From: Oceanospirillum sediminis
GTDB taxonomy: Bacteria > Pseudomonadota > Gammaproteobacteria > Pseudomonadales > Halomonadaceae
Reading direction: 5' to 3'
Assembly: GCF_014164585.1 (NCBI RefSeq)
Contig: NZ_JACJFM010000018.1
Span: 36,213 to 100,212 of the forward strand
DNA: 64,000 bases
Below the pieces are notes generated by a model. That model was not told the DNA's origin, made no database searches, and worked only from the letters and a program-made list of their open reading frames with translations. Positions 24,468-33,149 of this stretch are shown here, one piece after another (position 1 is the stretch's first letter; the number at the start of each line of letters is the position of its first letter). Made by a program: the position numbers and the translations under genes.

Positions 24468-25544
24468 TCAGCTATTACCATGCCATCGATAATGGTTGTT
24501 GGGTTTTTGACTGACCAGATTTTGCTCCATGAGTAACGCAAACAAAGCATCGGTTTCTTCCTGAGTAATTTTCAGAAAAGACATCACTGCCTTTTTGGTG
24601 CAATTGACCTGCTTGTTATCCAGAGCATCAGAAACTTTATCGATTAATGCTTGTTCCTGCTCAGACAGTATATTTTTGTCAGCATCAGAATTAACAGGTA
24701 TCTGATCGACGATGTCTGCAGCCGTAGTAACACCTGTATCGGATTTACTCTCTGTTTCTGGCTGAGGCTGGTGAGTCAGCAGTTTTGGCATTTCAGGCTC
24801 AATGGTCACAGGACGCTGGTGACGGAATTGCTGACAGAAGCGCTTTTCTTCACCAATCAGGCCAATAAAAAAAGCGGCAAAGAAGTCCAGCAGGACAGAT
24901 AGAAAAACAACCAGCCAGAGTTTGGCTGTCTGAGAATCTGTACCCAGAGCTCGGGCCATGCTGTCAATCAGTCCCAGAACCGATCCCTGAGTCACTACCG
25001 GCAGGCTGTCTCTTTGTTCTGCCAGTTGTCTCTGTTTGTCACGCAGAGCGCTATTTTCTTTCTGAATCCGGGCCAGACCAATGGCGATACGGTTCATTTC
25101 GATATAGCGTCGTCCGGCCTCATTATTCAGTTCAATCTGTTCTTCAATCGCTTCAATTTCCCGATTAAAGGAATCGATTTTGCTCTGCTGAATATTCACA
25201 TGATTCTGGGCTGTGTTGGTGGCACTGTTAATACCGCCGATAGAACCACCAATTGAAATGGCTGCCAGAATGGCATAAAAAATCAGTGCAGACAGAGCTC
25301 CGGAAAAATTACGACGGGCACGGCGTTCACCAAATTCAAACCAGGCAAAAAACTTACCTAATTCAAAAATAATGGCCAGACTGCCGAATAAGGCCATCAT
25401 CACCCAGTCATCATCAATAGAAAGAAAAAGCAGCAGAGAGAAAAAAATGGATGTTAGCACCGATGCGCTGGTCAGCAGATAAACCACATTCATCGCAAAT
25501 GATGATTTCGGGTATCTGACAGGTAACTCTTTTTCGTACAACAT
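24468..25544 (-). CDS. Membrane protein with coiled coil and possible winged-helix tail
   Basis: Unrecognised 358-residue protein. Two hydrophobic helices near residues 15-55 (SVLTSIFFSLLLFL, VMMALFGSLAIIFELG), a third near 83-105 (ALSALIFYAILAAISIGGSI), a charged coiled coil (about 110-190), a fourth membrane segment (about 208-232, LWLVVFLSVLLDFFAAFFIG), then a cytosolic tail. The last 75 residues (KKAVMSFLKITQEETDALFALL..HYRWHG) look like a small winged-helix domain. The arrangement suggests a membrane-tethered DNA- or protein-binding factor, but no family is recognised. Monocistronic, with its own terminator. Confidence 0.7.
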   Translation of the reverse strand: MLYEKELPVRYPKSSFAMNVVYLLTSASVLTSIFFSLLLFLSIDDDWVMMALFGSLAIIFELGKFFAWFEFGERRARRNFSGALSALIFYAILAAISIGGSIGGINSATNTAQNHVNIQQSKIDSFNREIEAIEEQIELNNEAGRRYIEMNRIAIGLARIQKENSALRDKQRQLAEQRDSLPVVTQGSVLGLIDSMARALGTDSQTAKLWLVVFLSVLLDFFAAFFIGLIGEEKRFCQQFRHQRPVTIEPEMPKLLTHQPQPETESKSDTGVTTAADIVDQIPVNSDADKNILSEQEQALIDKVSDALDNKQVNCTKKAVMSFLKITQEETDALFALLMEQNLVSQKPNNHYRWHGNS

Positions 25545-25830
25545 ATCAGGTTGGGTGTGTTCCGCAGTGTATTAGTGAAAAGGCATTCATTGCCTGAAAA
25601 AGCGGCTAAGGATACTGGGTGTCAGAAGAAAAATATAGTGAAAATAAAGGGTTGCATGTGTTTATTGTTGGAGATGCGTTTAGACAGTAACAGTAACAGG
25701 TCGAAATTGAAAAACGGTACTGCATGATGTTGTAATAAGTGAATTCTGTTCAGGTGCAAAAACGTTTTATCTTTAACAGGTATCCCCTGCATTAATCCCA
25801 CGTATCTTAATCCTTTATTGTTTTTGTATG

Positions 25831-25985
25831 GTAACTATTCAGCCCCCTTCTCAACTATTTGCTGCCTTGGCGGATACTTCAATCTGACTAAAAAAGGTCA
25901 TATCCAGGTCTGCTATCTCTTTATATATTCAGTGGAACCTGATTTACACTTCACTACGGGGCTAAAATAATCCTGAGCAGACAGA
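25831..25985 (-). mobile_element. Possible insertion sequence remnant (transposase tail plus end)
   Basis: On the minus strand a protein-like reading ends EIADLDMTFFSQIEV.. with a stop at 25851-25853, and the next bases run to GGCTGAATAGTTAC, ending at 25831. A GTAA-beginning terminus (plus strand GTAACTATTCAGC) placed just beyond a stop codon resembles the end of an IS66-type element. The upstream part of the reading needs a frameshift near 25913-25928. Only one end is visible. Family assignment is tentative. Confidence 0.3.
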
Positions 25986-26028
25986 GGCCAATTTCTGCTT
26001 GTACACAGCATACTCAATGGATAAAAGC

Positions 26029-26376
26029 ATGAAGAAAACAGATAAAAAAATTGAAAAGAAGCTGATCTCAGCGTTAACCCATGTCTGTGATTTGGCGCTT
26101 GATCGAGTCGAAGGCTTTCAATGGTTAACACACCGGACTAATTTCAACAGTTTCCCGGATTCACTATCGATTATCTGTATTTTTGAATCGGTAGATATCC
26201 TTGAAAAAGCGACCTTGTCTGGCAGTACTGACACCTTATATGAGTTGATCTATTGTGAGCTAAAAGCGGCAGATATTCTGCTAACAGATATCAGAAAACA
26301 TGTACTTTTTGATACTGAGGAGGCATGTAAAGGGGAACATGACGGGAAGTGGAATATACGTCTGCGTAAGCATTAA
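26029..26376 (+). CDS. Conserved hypothetical protein (often annotated 'Fis family regulator')
   Basis: Small cytosolic protein of 115 residues. It matches, from memory of the family, a conserved gammaproteobacterial protein with the pattern KTDKKI..AL..VC..AL..V.GFQWLTH..N...FP.SL..ICIF and DTEEAC..EHDGKW..RL near the C terminus. Databases often label it a Fis-family regulator, but no Fis helix-turn-helix is visible. The start is uncertain: TTG 25999, ATG 26017 and ATG 26029 are in frame and none has a good ribosome-binding site; 26029 agrees with the family's M-(R/K)-K-T-D start. Confidence 0.72.
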   Translation: MKKTDKKIEKKLISALTHVCDLALDRVEGFQWLTHRTNFNSFPDSLSIICIFESVDILEKATLSGSTDTLYELIYCELKAADILLTDIRKHVLFDTEEACKGEHDGKWNIRLRKH

Positions 26377-26423
26377 TCATCCTGAACCCAGTCGTTAACA
26401 CGGATCATTTGAAGGATAAAAAA

Positions 26424-26458
26424 GCCCTGTTCATTCGTCAGCAAACCATGAACAGGGC
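26424..26458 (-). terminator. Strong minus-strand terminator
   Basis: GCCCTGTTCAT (26424-26434) and ATGAACAGGGC (26448-26458) form a perfect 11-bp stem. On the minus strand it is followed by TTTTTTATCC, the hallmark of an intrinsic terminator. It serves the small gene at 26619-26714. Confidence 0.75.
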
Positions 26459-26618
26459 GAGTTACTTCCGGATTCAATGCAAAAATCCGCAATGTGTTTA
26501 ACAGACACCGCACGGGGCTGTTACAATAAACATATTTGTTTACGGTGATTTACTCATACTGGATCACTCCGATATATCCCAGCATAACCAGACGGGATTT
26601 TCATCAGTATTTATACGA

Positions 26619-26714
26619 TCAATCAGGCCAGCAATCCCGCTTCAGTCGGTCACTAAGATTATCCCACTCTTTCCGACCCGGCCGGGTCAGCCATTTCCAG
26701 ATAGTTTTCAACAT
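26619..26714 (-). CDS. Small DUF1127-like protein, 31 residues
   Basis: Short gene starting at ATG 26714-26712 with an AGGAG ribosome-binding site (CTCCT at 26722-26726 on the plus strand). The peptide runs MLKTIWKWLTRPGRKEW and continues DNLSDRLKRDCWPD. The R-x-E-W-x-x-LSDRxxRD pattern recalls small Arg-rich DUF1127 proteins (LSDRxLxDIG), which often sit beside LysR genes; here the divergent neighbour is a LysR regulator. An 11-bp terminator with a T6 tract lies 161 bases downstream. Conservation of start, ribosome-binding site and terminator argues for a real gene; function unknown. Confidence 0.6.
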   Translation of the reverse strand: MLKTIWKWLTRPGRKEWDNLSDRLKRDCWPD

Positions 26715-26782
26715 ATTTCATCTCCTGAAGGTATGCAAGGTCAGGAGCAGGCGCGCTTGCTCTGTCACGATGAGCAATGTAA

Positions 26783-26803
26783 TTTATGCGCTTACGCATT
26801 AAA
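26783..26803. promoter_or_regulatory. Dyad in LysR/small-gene intergenic region
   Basis: TTTATGCG-ctta-CGCAT(T)AAA, centred near 26792, is an interrupted palindrome lying between the small gene (start 26714) and the LysR gene (start 26835). Position and symmetry fit a LysR-type operator controlling both. Inference only. Confidence 0.4.
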
Positions 26804-26834
26804 AGCCCAATAAAAGCAGGAAGAAGCTGCAAAT

Positions 26835-27779
26835 ATGCATAATATGAACTGGGATGATCTGCGGATTTTGCTGGCAGTGTCCAATACCGGAAGTCAGTCT
26901 GCTGCTGCTGATCATTTAGGAATCAATCAGACCACTATTTCCAGACGCCTGCGTCAGCTGGAGCAGAATTATGGTCAGCCGTTGTTGCAACGGCAGCGTA
27001 AAGGTTATGTTTTTACTGATGAGGCAAATCTGTTGATTGAGCAGGCCAGAAAGATGGAAGCTCATATGTTAGAAATTGCACGGGCGCAGGCTAATGACCG
27101 GCGCAGTGAATTGAAAGGACAGGTGGTCGTCAGTTCAACGGATATGGTGCTCAGGTATATGATTGCTCCTGTTTTATCTGAATTTCGCCAGCGCTACCCT
27201 GGCATAGAGCTGGTTCTTCTCAGCAATGATGAGGTGGTCAGTCTATCTCATATGGAGGCTGATATTGCGCTTAGATATATTCGTTCTGAACAGCTGGATA
27301 TTGTGCAGCGTAAGTTGATTACATTTCAATACAGTTATTTTGCCAGCCCGGATTATCTGGATAAGTACCCGGTAGATGAATCCGTCCCGCTTCAAGGGCA
27401 TCGGATCTTAAAATTTGAACATATTAAGTACCGTTATAACTCTCAGCAACTGCAGGACTTTGACAACAATGAAATTATAATGCGCAGTAATCATGCTGAC
27501 TTGCTAATTGATGCTTGCCGGCAGGGGTTGGGTATTATTAGTCTTCAGCAACAATATGGTATGCAAATTTCCGGGCTTCGTATGCTGAATATTCCGCCTC
27601 ATAGAAATGTTTCAGTCTGGATTGCCAGTCATAAAGATAACCGCCGCTTACCTGCTATCCATGCCGTGAAAGAGTTTATTATTGAAGCCAGTGAACGTTG
27701 TGCCAGAGGAGAGTTTGCTGTGGAAGATAAGCAAAGAGATCTGATTGCTACTGGTTGGGCAGAATACAAAGTCGAATAA
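26835..27779 (+). CDS. LysR-family transcriptional regulator
   Basis: LTTR of 314 residues. The N-terminal winged helix-turn-helix (WDDLRILLAVSNTGSQSAAADHLG.. TTISRRLRQLE, about 5-65) is followed by a periplasmic-binding-protein-like effector domain (about 90-295). It belongs to the subgroup that lacks the usual AFVAV start and begins NWDDLR. Divergent from a 31-residue DUF1127-like gene, its most likely target, with a dyad between them. The effector cannot be inferred. Confidence 0.9.
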   Translation: MHNMNWDDLRILLAVSNTGSQSAAADHLGINQTTISRRLRQLEQNYGQPLLQRQRKGYVFTDEANLLIEQARKMEAHMLEIARAQANDRRSELKGQVVVSSTDMVLRYMIAPVLSEFRQRYPGIELVLLSNDEVVSLSHMEADIALRYIRSEQLDIVQRKLITFQYSYFASPDYLDKYPVDESVPLQGHRILKFEHIKYRYNSQQLQDFDNNEIIMRSNHADLLIDACRQGLGIISLQQQYGMQISGLRMLNIPPHRNVSVWIASHKDNRRLPAIHAVKEFIIEASERCARGEFAVEDKQRDLIATGWAEYKVE

Positions 27780-27866
27780 ATCGACTCTGTATCTGTTATA
27801 AGCTAGCTGTAAGACACTGCTGCTTATCTGACTTACTTATTGATATCTGACCTATTGAAGTGAAGG

Positions 27867-29573
27867 TTATGGGCACTGACCTGTCTGGAATACACCGGCT
27901 GTTTCTTCTTTAATCCAGCTGGTGCTGCCGGATAAAGCCCCCAGATACTCATTGCCACCTGTGGTGTAGTAACCCAGTTGATAATAAGCACGCCCTGCAA
28001 CCTGATGGGACAGGTTGGTTGTATTCCAATCCTGGCAACCGGTGTTACCTCCGCCGCCACTCCCGGAGCAAGCCGCAGGCTTTACAGCGTACCACTGACC
28101 TGGCTCTCCTTCGTACAAAGTCACTGAACTCCAGCTATCGAAAGAGCCACCAATATCCTGATTATCAGCATTAGCCAGCGCTCTCAGGTTGGAAGTACCA
28201 CCCGCATAAGCGCGGCCTGCATTAATGTGGCCATAAGGCGATGCAGTTTGTTCATCACAGGTTTCAACGGGAGCATTCGGGTCAAAAACAGAAACCGTTC
28301 GACTGGCATAGCCAGAATTCCCATCGCTGTCTGTTGCCGAGTAGCTGCAACTATAGTCACCAACGGCAGTTGTATTAACGTTCTGGCAGTCTGTTACGAC
28401 AATCAGAGAGCCATCTTCAGCATCATTCGCGGTTGCCCCTGGATCGGTATAGGCTGTATTCAGAGCAATAGACAGCGGATTATCGCCTGTCAGAGTAATT
28501 ACCGGTGTCCCGCCAGAGCTATTACTATGGCGACTGAAAAAGTCCCAGATGATATCCGGGTAACTGGGACCGGTACGAATCGCCCATTTACCATTATTGC
28601 CATGCTCACCGCTTACCCAGTAGTGGCCGTGATCAGTATCCTGAGTATTGGGAGTGCTTAAAGGGCCATCCAGATATACTGTTTCAACAATGGATGGGGT
28701 GTTCAGAGTACCATCCCGAGTGTAGCGAGTATGAGTGCAGGAGAAGTTATTCTGATAATAAGGTGTACAGCTGTTTTGTGAGGCATAAGCTTCTGCAGGA
28801 GTATCGTGGCTGCTATCTCCCCATACTTTCAGGTGAGCATCACGGGTATTATCCGCTGCGGTTTTCAGCACGGTACAATCATTTTCATTCTGCAAAATCA
28901 GCATAGGAATCGCTGTTGTGCTGTTCAGTTCGCTCTGCATATCGCTGACAACACGGCTGATGCTATGAAAAGACGCATAACCGGGACATTGTCCTGATAA
29001 AGAAACAGAGGATGAATCTTCTCCATAAGGCAGGCCTGCAGCCGGGGCCGCAGCCGTCCAGTACTCATTATGTGTGGTGGCTGCTACTATTGTCATGGCG
29101 CCGCCGGAAGACAAGCCGGTAATAAAGCGACGAGCCGGATCAATATTATGATCGGCTTCGACCTGTAACGCGATCTGATGCAGGTCTTCAACCTCTCCGC
29201 CGCCTTCATGCCGGTGCTGTTCAAACCAGAAACCCCAGCAGTTCTCATTTCTCAACCCGTCATAGCTGGTAATGAATGGGGCTACCAGAATGAAACCGTA
29301 ACGATCGGCAGCTTCTTTCATCCCCCAGTCATTCAGTACATCATTATGAGTTTGTTTGCACCCATGAAGTGTCATCACCATAGGAGCAGGTGAAGTCAGA
29401 TTATCGGGCAGATAAACTTTGTACTGGCGACTACGAGAATCAGGATAAGCTTGTTGGGGCAGAGTGTAGGATAAGGTCTGTCCGGCATAACTGTGAGTTG
29501 ATGAGATAAAAACCGAAACCAGACACAGTGAGAGTAAAAACAACTTACGTCGAAAGATCGTATGCATGGTCAT
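27867..29573 (-). CDS. Secreted PHB depolymerase/feruloyl esterase-type hydrolase with accessory domains
   Basis: Modular secreted esterase of 568 residues. Signal peptide 1-30 (THSYA-G). Catalytic alpha/beta-hydrolase domain of the LpqC/poly(3-hydroxybutyrate) depolymerase family (about 32-340) with oxyanion segment LHGCKQ and nucleophile Ser155 in GLSSG; acidic and His residues follow (DCTVLK, DHGHYWV). Then an Ig-like DUF5011 domain (about 350-430; NTAYTDPGATANDAEDGS) and two related carbohydrate-binding-like modules (about 432-500 and 508-568) each with a (A)GRAY motif and paired Cys. Likely degrades an extracellular polymer ester. Monocistronic. Confidence 0.85.
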   Translation of the reverse strand: MTMHTIFRRKLFLLSLCLVSVFISSTHSYAGQTLSYTLPQQAYPDSRSRQYKVYLPDNLTSPAPMVMTLHGCKQTHNDVLNDWGMKEAADRYGFILVAPFITSYDGLRNENCWGFWFEQHRHEGGGEVEDLHQIALQVEADHNIDPARRFITGLSSGGAMTIVAATTHNEYWTAAAPAAGLPYGEDSSSVSLSGQCPGYASFHSISRVVSDMQSELNSTTAIPMLILQNENDCTVLKTAADNTRDAHLKVWGDSSHDTPAEAYASQNSCTPYYQNNFSCTHTRYTRDGTLNTPSIVETVYLDGPLSTPNTQDTDHGHYWVSGEHGNNGKWAIRTGPSYPDIIWDFFSRHSNSSGGTPVITLTGDNPLSIALNTAYTDPGATANDAEDGSLIVVTDCQNVNTTAVGDYSCSYSATDSDGNSGYASRTVSVFDPNAPVETCDEQTASPYGHINAGRAYAGGTSNLRALANADNQDIGGSFDSWSSVTLYEGEPGQWYAVKPAACSGSGGGGNTGCQDWNTTNLSHQVAGRAYYQLGYYTTGGNEYLGALSGSTSWIKEETAGVFQTGQCP

Positions 29574-29985
29574 GCTCCTTGTTAGATTTATTGTATGGCG
29601 AGGAGAGATTAGAAAATTCTGTGCCAGTTCTCCTTTTGCACTGATTTTTATAGTGATTTAATCTGAATTCTGTTTTTATGGTCTGATGAGTCTGTCTTTT
29701 CGGACAGTTTCTTTCTGTTTTTCTGTACACATTTCATGCAATGTCTGACCTGCCATACACCGAATATGCAGGAAGTTTGCATTGAGGCTCTTATGGGATA
29801 CCTGATGTGTCAGATTATTACTGTTCTGGCAGTCTGTATTTTTTTAGATATTTTTTATTCTTTTTATTTCAGATAGTTAAAAAACTTTCCGTCAGAGTTC
29901 TGACATGGAAAAACAGACAAAATGTTTGTATGCTAAGAGCAGGAAGCGAAAAGCTGCAAAATCTGACATAAGGCTAACGTCAAAT
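29574..29985. other. AT-rich divergent intergenic region
   Basis: Promoter space for the esterase (minus) and coiled-coil protein (plus). Long T-runs near 29840-29880 but no clear terminator, operator or small gene. Confidence 0.45.
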
Positions 29986-30654
29986 ATGAGTGACAATCAG
30001 ACAATTTCTCCTGAACTGGAGCTTCAGATTCGCCAGATGATTGATACTGGCATCGCTGACCTGAAAGCAGAGCTTGTGGCTTATATTGATGAAAAGTATG
30101 TGGGAATTCCTGACGATGAGGAAGAGGCGACTGAGCCTCTGACCCTTAATATGGTGATGCTGCAAATCACGGCTATTTTTGAAAAATTTTCCCATTACGA
30201 TGAAATCTACCGAACATTCGGCATTGAAGCGGATACTTTTCAGGATGAGTGCAATGAAAATATTGATGGTATGCGCTTTCGACTGGAGCACTTTGAGGGG
30301 CAGTTGCGGGATTTCCAGAATCGGCTGCTGATTGAAGAGAGTGGTGGTGATTCAGCCATTATGGTCAACAGAGAGTTAAAAAGTCAGTTTGAGCAGCTGG
30401 CAAAGGAAGTGCAGGAAACCATTAACCAGTTTGACCAGTACTTTCAGTCTGAACTGGAGCATCTTGCTGAACTACCAGCGGAAATGGCAACGCTGAAAGA
30501 ACAGTTGGATAAACGCCAGACAAAAGCTGAAGCCCTGATTTCCAGTCAGGAAAATAAACAGCTTATTCTCGGTAAATTACGTCAGGCGGTTGATCAGTTG
30601 AATGAGCAGTTACCTAAGGTAGTAGCAAAGCAGATTGAGAAAAAAATGGGTTAG
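29986..30654 (+). CDS. Coiled-coil protein of unknown function
   Basis: Hydrophilic, acidic 222-residue protein predicted to be largely helical with heptad-like Leu/Ile spacing in the last 110 residues (REFKSQFEQLAKEVQ-like segments). There is no signal peptide or membrane helix. The ATG at 29986 follows AAGG by 12 bases. An upstream in-frame ATG at 29905 would add 27 Lys-rich residues with no ribosome-binding site. No family is recognised. 136 bases before the YciC-like gene; co-transcription is possible. Confidence 0.65.
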   Translation: MSDNQTISPELELQIRQMIDTGIADLKAELVAYIDEKYVGIPDDEEEATEPLTLNMVMLQITAIFEKFSHYDEIYRTFGIEADTFQDECNENIDGMRFRLEHFEGQLRDFQNRLLIEESGGDSAIMVNRELKSQFEQLAKEVQETINQFDQYFQSELEHLAELPAEMATLKEQLDKRQTKAEALISSQENKQLILGKLRQAVDQLNEQLPKVVAKQIEKKMG

Positions 30655-30790
30655 GAGTTAATTGATACTAATTCAGATCTGGCCTGAACGAGCATATCTG
30701 AACAAATGTGTCTGAGTTGAGGTGACTGTCATCCGGCCTTTTTAGTAGAATCCTTCCTGAATTGATTATAAACATGATCGGAAGTCGTAT

Positions 30791-31528
30791 ATGTTTCAGG
30801 ACCTGAACCGCTTGCTGAAGGATTCGTTTGAGTTTTTCTTTGCTAATTTTACAGTTATCCTTTCCCTTATTCTTCCTGTTTTATTACCTGTTACTATTTT
30901 TGGCCTGTTTGCTGAACAGGCGTGGATCGTGGAGGATAACTCAAATGCGGCACAGGTTTATGCCAGCATAGCCTTTGTTAATGCACTGACTTATCCCTTA
31001 TATCACGCAGCTCTGATCCGTTTTATGCATGATCGTATCAATGGTCATCAGATTGCCGGGGCCGGAGCCTATTATTTCTCTGCGTTGCGTCTCTGGTTAC
31101 CGCTTCTGATTCTGAATCTGATGATAGGTTTCTCGATTCTGGCTGGTTTATTGTTGCTGATTATTCCAGGTTTAATACTGATGGTCAGAATGACCTTTGC
31201 TGAGTTTTACTGTGTGCTGGAGCAGAAAAAACCTGTTACGGCTTTTAAACTCAGCTGGCAGGATACCAAAGCAGATTTCTGGCTGATTCTGACCGGGGCT
31301 GGAGTGATCTATATGACTCTGTTCACCCTGGAGTCAGGACTATCTATGCTGTTCGGAGATAATACGCTGGGCGTGGTGATGGATGCCGTGTTAAGAGTCT
31401 TCTTCGGCGTGTGTTACACCTTGTTTACTATCTTTGCCTACCGCATGTATGTACGTCACGTGCAATTAAGTCAGGATAATGATCAGGAAAGGGATGATGA
31501 TAGCCGCAGGGAAGACGATCAGGATTAA
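30791..31528 (+). CDS. YciC-like integral membrane protein (UPF0259)
   Basis: Inner-membrane protein of 245 residues resembling E. coli YciC: an amphipathic start (LNRLLKDSFEFFFANF) then about six hydrophobic segments (about 20-45, 60-80, 95-130, 140-160, 172-195, 205-225) and an Asp/Glu/Arg-rich C-terminal tail (QDNDQERDDDSRRED). The G-LLIIPGLIL-x-R-x-x-F motif near 120-135 is typical of the family. Function unknown. GGAAG precedes the ATG. Confidence 0.75.
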   Translation: MFQDLNRLLKDSFEFFFANFTVILSLILPVLLPVTIFGLFAEQAWIVEDNSNAAQVYASIAFVNALTYPLYHAALIRFMHDRINGHQIAGAGAYYFSALRLWLPLLILNLMIGFSILAGLLLLIIPGLILMVRMTFAEFYCVLEQKKPVTAFKLSWQDTKADFWLILTGAGVIYMTLFTLESGLSMLFGDNTLGVVMDAVLRVFFGVCYTLFTIFAYRMYVRHVQLSQDNDQERDDDSRREDDQD

Positions 31529-31535
31529 TATTGCA

Positions 31536-31575
31536 GAGCTAATCTGATGGGCCTCACCGTGGAGGGGGTTAGCTC
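31536..31575 (+). other. Nested stem-loop downstream of the YciC-like gene
   Basis: GAGCTAA (31536-31542) pairs with TTAGCTC (31569-31575), enclosing CCTC-accgt-GGAG. A structured 3' end or transcript-stability element; the string TTAGCTCAGC only mimics a tRNA D-arm. Confidence 0.35.
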
Positions 31576-31627
31576 AGCTCGAATTGATCGGCTAAGGGTT
31601 GAATGGACCTAAAAAGCTAAGCAAAAC

Positions 31628-31662
31628 GAGAAAGAGCAGGTGCAGTGCCTGCTCTTTGTGTT
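31628..31662. terminator. Bidirectional terminator
   Basis: AAAGAGCAGG (31631-31640) pairs with CCTGCTCTTT (31648-31657) around a 7-base loop. It lies between the convergent YciC-like gene and rsxE and can serve both. Confidence 0.7.
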
Positions 31663-31688
31663 TCAGAAAGGTTATGAATCGTATGAAA

Positions 31689-32390
31689 TTAGCCTGTCAC
31701 ACGTATTCGGCGGTCAACCTTTTCTTTGGGCTGGTTATTCTTCGCTTTTTCCGCTTTGTCTTTCAGCTGCTTATCCACCATATTCTTAATTGCAATCAGA
31801 ATGCCCATGCCGACAAAAGCCCCTGGTGGCAGAATCGCAAACAGGAAACTGTAGTCTTCAAAAACCACGATTTTCCAGTTCTCAGCCATAGGGCCAAACA
31901 GCAGCTGCATATTTTCAAATAGTGTGCCCTGGCCCAGCAGCTCACGCATTGCACCCAGCAATACCAGAACAGCAGTAAAACCCAGCCCCATCATAATGCC
32001 ATCCACCAAAGAGGGTAGCAGTGGATTTTTACTGGCAAAGGCATCTGCGCGTCCCAGAATGGCACAGTTGGTTACGATCAGAGGAATAAAGATCCCCAGA
32101 ATCTGATACAGCTCATAGGTGAAAGCTTGCATCAGAAGCTCGGCACAGGTTACAAAACTGGCGATAATCATCACAAAAGCCGGTAGGCGTACCTGCTCAG
32201 GTACATAGTTTCTGATCAGAGATACGGACAGGTTAGAGCCCACCAGAACCAGAATTGTTGCGATGCCCAGGCCCAGTGCATTCACCACAGAGCCCGTCAC
32301 GGCCAGTAGTGGGCAGAGCCCTAATAACTGGACCAACGCCGGGTTATTATGCCACAGACCGTCCAGAGAGATTTCCTGATAACTTTTCAT
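31689..32390 (-). CDS. rsxE: Rnf/Rsx electron transport complex subunit E
   Basis: Membrane subunit of the Rnf (Rsx) complex, which couples NADH-ferredoxin electron transfer to an ion gradient and, in enterics, keeps SoxR reduced. 233 residues with about six membrane helices; family motifs [14 protein letters not shown] and [18 protein letters not shown] (the conserved Cys of RsxA/E) are present, and paralogy with RsxA is evident. The basic C-terminal tail is Lys-rich. Last gene of the operon, with a bidirectional terminator 27 bases beyond it. Confidence 0.95.
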   Translation of the reverse strand: MKSYQEISLDGLWHNNPALVQLLGLCPLLAVTGSVVNALGLGIATILVLVGSNLSVSLIRNYVPEQVRLPAFVMIIASFVTCAELLMQAFTYELYQILGIFIPLIVTNCAILGRADAFASKNPLLPSLVDGIMMGLGFTAVLVLLGAMRELLGQGTLFENMQLLFGPMAENWKIVVFEDYSFLFAILPPGAFVGMGILIAIKNMVDKQLKDKAEKAKNNQPKEKVDRRIRVTG

Positions 32391-32416
32391 ACTGTTTTCT
32401 CGTTTGCAGGTCTGAG

Positions 32417-33118
32417 TTACTGATTCTGTTGTTCCGGTACCGGAATCGCCAGCAGTACATCTTTATGCTTATTGAAGTATTGCAGTACATAGCGACTCTG
32501 ATTCACGATGGCCCTTGGTGTAATCGTTGCTCCGGTAAACTGGTCGATAATACCGCCGTCTTTTTTTACTCTGAGCTTTTCTGTGCCCGGATTTTCCAGT
32601 GATAAACCGCTCAGGCTGTGAATCCAGTCTGATTTTTTGGTTTCCACTTTATCACCCAACCCTGGTGTTTCTTTATGACTGAGTACCCGAACACCAGCCA
32701 TCTCACCGTTACGCTTAACGCCCACCAGCATATTGATATTGCCACTATAGCCATGAGGGGTAGTTACCGGGAAGAAAATAGCCTGGATCTGATTGTCTTT
32801 ACGGGCGATGTTCACTGTAATCGGATCTTTATTACCCAGAATATCGTCCGGCTGAATCACATAGGTGTCATTTAACAGATCATTATCTACTTCACTGGCT
32901 GGTATCAGCTCGAACAGACTCTGACTCTGTGCCTGGCGAATATTATCACTGATCACATCTTTTGTGCCCAGCTGAGTCACTGCGATAATACCTGCAGTGA
33001 CGACGGCGAAAATACCCAGGCCAATACTGCTGCGTCGAATGGACTCAATCAGTGTCTGTTCTTTCTCTTCTGCCTGATCAGTGGCTGCTGCGTTGTCAGG
33101 ATTGGGGTTACCGTGCAT
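32417..33118 (-). CDS. rsxG: Rnf/Rsx electron transport complex subunit G
   Basis: Flavoprotein subunit of Rnf, 233 residues. One N-terminal membrane helix (about 29-49) follows a 28-residue cytosolic segment; the rest is periplasmic. The covalent FMN site is in [11 protein letters not shown], the Thr of (S/T)GAT being the attachment residue in the family. GETPGLGDK appears as [10 protein letters not shown]. Between rsxD and rsxE with short gaps (26 and 31 bases), fixed operon order. Confidence 0.95.
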   Translation of the reverse strand: MHGNPNPDNAAATDQAEEKEQTLIESIRRSSIGLGIFAVVTAGIIAVTQLGTKDVISDNIRQAQSQSLFELIPASEVDNDLLNDTYVIQPDDILGNKDPITVNIARKDNQIQAIFFPVTTPHGYSGNINMLVGVKRNGEMAGVRVLSHKETPGLGDKVETKKSDWIHSLSGLSLENPGTEKLRVKKDGGIIDQFTGATITPRAIVNQSRYVLQYFNKHKDVLLAIPVPEQQNQ

Positions 33119-33149
33119 CTGAAAATCCTTAACGGTTTATGCCTGTTGC

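Noticed and set aside
24226..24492. 88-codon plus-strand frame between the di-heme oxidoreductase and the membrane protein
   Set aside because: It overlaps a clear minus-strand terminator and the neighbouring coding end; no ribosome-binding site.
31561..31610. tRNA-like string GGTTAGCTCAGC
   Set aside because: No anticodon arm, T arm or acceptor stem can be built around it.
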